From Pseudomonadota bacterium (lineage in GTDB: Bacteria > Pseudomonadota > Gammaproteobacteria > Burkholderiales > Sulfuricellaceae): a stretch of 6,954 bases of DNA. The notes below the pieces were generated by a model. The model did not search any database. It was not told where the DNA came from and saw nothing but the letters and a program-made list of their open reading frames with translations. Shown here one piece after another: positions 6,225-6,954 of this stretch (position 1 is its first letter; every line of letters begins with the position of its first letter). The translations under genes were made by a program, and so were the position numbers. The DNA is taken from positions 1-6,954 of the forward strand of contig JAJXTJ010000065.1 of the NCBI GenBank assembly GCA_021783895.1. The letters run 5' to 3'.

Positions 6225-6299
6225 AGCTGTCAGCGATCAGCTGTCAGCTTTGGGTTTGTGCGCGGCGGAGCCGCGCGGGTTTACTGAATGCTGACAGCT
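6225..6299. repeat. Nested palindrome and heptamer repeats between yraN and gmhA
   Basis: AGCTGTCAGC occurs at 6225-6234 and 6239-6248, 14 bases apart. The second copy forms a perfect 10-base inverted repeat with GCTGACAGCT at 6290-6299. Inside lies a perfect 7-base hairpin, GCGCGGC (6260-6266) with GCCGCGC (6270-6276) around a GGA loop, flanked by direct copies of GGGTTT. CTGAATGCTGA at 6284-6294 is shared with the 23S-5S spacer. No T-run follows the hairpin on the transcribed (minus) strand, so I do not call it a terminator. It may be a dispersed palindromic element, possibly modulating the mRNA between the two genes. Confidence 0.5.
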
Positions 6300-6301
6300 C
6301 G

Positions 6302-6655
6302 TTACTCGCCAAAGGCATTCCTGATCCACTCGATGTCATTATCCCGCAGGCCGCGCAACAATACCACATCGAAGCGGCAGGCGGGGGAGGTGTGCAACTG
6401 TTGCAAATAATGCCGGGCGGCGAGCACCAGCTTGTGTCGCTTGCTGGCGGTGATGCTGGCCGCAGCCCCGCCGAATGCCTCGTTTCCGCGCAGCCTGACT
6501 TCGACGAACACTAGCGTTTTTTGATCATTGAAGACCAGGTCGATCTCGCCGAAGCGGCAGCGATAGTTGGTTTCGACCAGTTTGAGCCCCTGCCGCAGCA
6601 GGAAGGTCGCAGCCAGTTGCTCTGCTTCGGCGCCCTTATTGCCTGGGTTCGCCAA
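6302..6655 (-). CDS. yraN: YraN family protein (UPF0102, endonuclease-like fold)
   Basis: A 117-residue cytoplasmic protein of the UPF0102 family, which has a restriction-endonuclease-like fold and no settled function. Motifs present are GxxAEQLAATFLLRQG near the N terminus, NYRCRFGEIDLV at 30-41 (Asp39), VFVEVRLRG at 49-57 (Glu52), FGGAAASITASKRHKL at 61-76, and CRFDVV and IEWIRNAF at the C terminus, all as in E. coli YraN. The start is TTG: an in-frame stop at 6683-6685 leaves no ATG or GTG before it, and the N terminus matches the family from here. The gene overlaps the end of lpoA by 20 bases and has no clear Shine-Dalgarno, so it is probably translated by coupling. The lpoA-yraN-diaA-dolP order is conserved in many proteobacteria. 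Confidence 0.93.
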   Translation of the reverse strand: MANPGNKGAEAEQLAATFLLRQGLKLVETNYRCRFGEIDLVFNDQKTLVFVEVRLRGNEAFGGAAASITASKRHKLVLAARHYLQQLHTSPACRFDVVLLRGLRDNDIEWIRNAFGE

Positions 6656-6954
6656 GATTGTTCGGGTTGGCGAATTCAGTCGCTACCGCTGTCCCCTCAA
6701 TGAATTGCGCGGCCGTCATTTCGCGCTGGAACTGGTGGTCGGTAAGGCTGATCTGGCCGGTCACGCCGTCCAGCACGTTGCCATCCCCCAGTTGCGGGTT
6801 CTGCGCCATTAAGGTGGCAATACGAAAGGCATCGATGCCCAGCGCGTAAAGCCGCTCCTGTTCGATGCTGAAGTTTTCGACGCGCGGGTACACCATTACG
6901 GCGGGGTGGTCGGGCAACAGCAACCAGGGCATTTCGGTAAACAGCACGCCATTC
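6636..6954 (-). CDS. lpoA: Penicillin-binding protein activator LpoA, C-terminal end (partial)
   Basis: The last 105 codons of a gene that runs off the right edge; no start is in the window. The readable part begins NGVLFTEMPWLLL and contains EQERLYALGIDAFRIATLM, then NVLDGVTGQISLTDHQFQRE and FIEGTAV. This parallels the C-terminal end of E. coli LpoA (RLYALGVDAW..., GNTGSL...), which has a periplasmic-binding-protein-like fold. LpoA is an outer-membrane lipoprotein that reaches through the periplasm to activate the peptidoglycan synthase PBP1A. A valine GTG at 6945-6947 is internal, not the start. The position directly before yraN supports the call. It appears to be the first gene visible of the minus-strand envelope operon. 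Confidence 0.85.
   Translation of the reverse strand, partial: NGVLFTEMPWLLLPDHPAVMVYPRVENFSIEQERLYALGIDAFRIATLMAQNPQLGDGNVLDGVTGQISLTDHQFQREMTAAQFIEGTAVATEFANPNNLGEPRQ

Noticed and set aside
6260..6276. GC hairpin as an intrinsic terminator between yraN and gmhA
   Set aside because: On the transcribed minus strand the hairpin is followed by ACAAACCC, with no T-run, and the operon appears to continue.
6490..6520. Arg instead of Lys in the VFVEVR motif of YraN as a lost active-site residue
   Set aside because: E. coli YraN also reads VFVEVRYR, so this is a normal variant within the family.
6636..6947. Reading the right-edge frame as a complete 103-residue protein starting at 6947
   Set aside because: The frame is open to the window edge (Asn-Gly before the valine GTG) and the sequence matches the C-terminal end of LpoA, so it is a partial gene.

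Overview
The window looks like a chromosomal segment of a betaproteobacterium with moderately high GC. The 5S rRNA has the betaproteobacterial 'TGCTTGGCGGCCATAG ... GCCAGGCTC' form. The gene order (rRNA operon, then birA-coaX-SPOR, facing lpoA-yraN-gmhA/diaA-dolP-rfaE2) is also of that kind. Nitrosomonadales relatives (Gallionellaceae or Sulfuricellaceae type) are my best guess, from general resemblance only. No mobile-element gene, CRISPR array or tRNA is visible.

Left part (1-520, + strand): the 3' end of a 23S rRNA gene, a spacer of about 140 bp carrying short heptamer-like repeats, a complete 5S rRNA gene, and a strong intrinsic terminator that closes the rRNA operon.

Middle-left (about 550-3000, + strand): a tightly packed operon of birA (biotin-protein ligase/repressor), coaX (type III pantothenate kinase) and a membrane-anchored SPOR-domain protein. 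Each is joined to the next by a 4-base ATGA overlap. A fourth ATGA start with a very strong Shine-Dalgarno follows the SPOR gene but opens only a 23-codon frame, which may be the remnant of a lost downstream gene. Two cofactor genes (biotin attachment, first step of CoA synthesis) thus sit with a cell-envelope protein.

Right part (6954 down to 3039, - strand): a cell-envelope operon read right to left: lpoA (3' end only, cut by the window edge), yraN (UPF0102), a GmhA/DiaA-type SIS-domain isomerase, a DolP/YraP-type dual-BON lipoprotein, rfaE2 (heptose-1-phosphate adenylyltransferase) and a GlcD/D-lactate-dehydrogenase-type FAD oxidase. The first four correspond to yraM-yraN-yraO-yraP of E. 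coli. The isomerase and RfaE2 supply the first and the nucleotide-activation steps of ADP-heptose synthesis for LPS core. LpoA and DolP act at the outer membrane and peptidoglycan, so most of this operon concerns envelope construction. The two operons converge at about 3000-3040 with no clear terminator.

Most of the window is ordinary core genome. The points most worth a second look are: an SIS isomerase that looks like DiaA overall but keeps the GmhA catalytic residues; a palindromic CT-rich repeat that has opened an in-frame extension upstream of dolP, headed by a better ribosome-binding site than the expected start; a perfect palindrome over the birA start and candidate -10; and a repeat family shared by the 23S-5S spacer and the yraN-gmhA gap.
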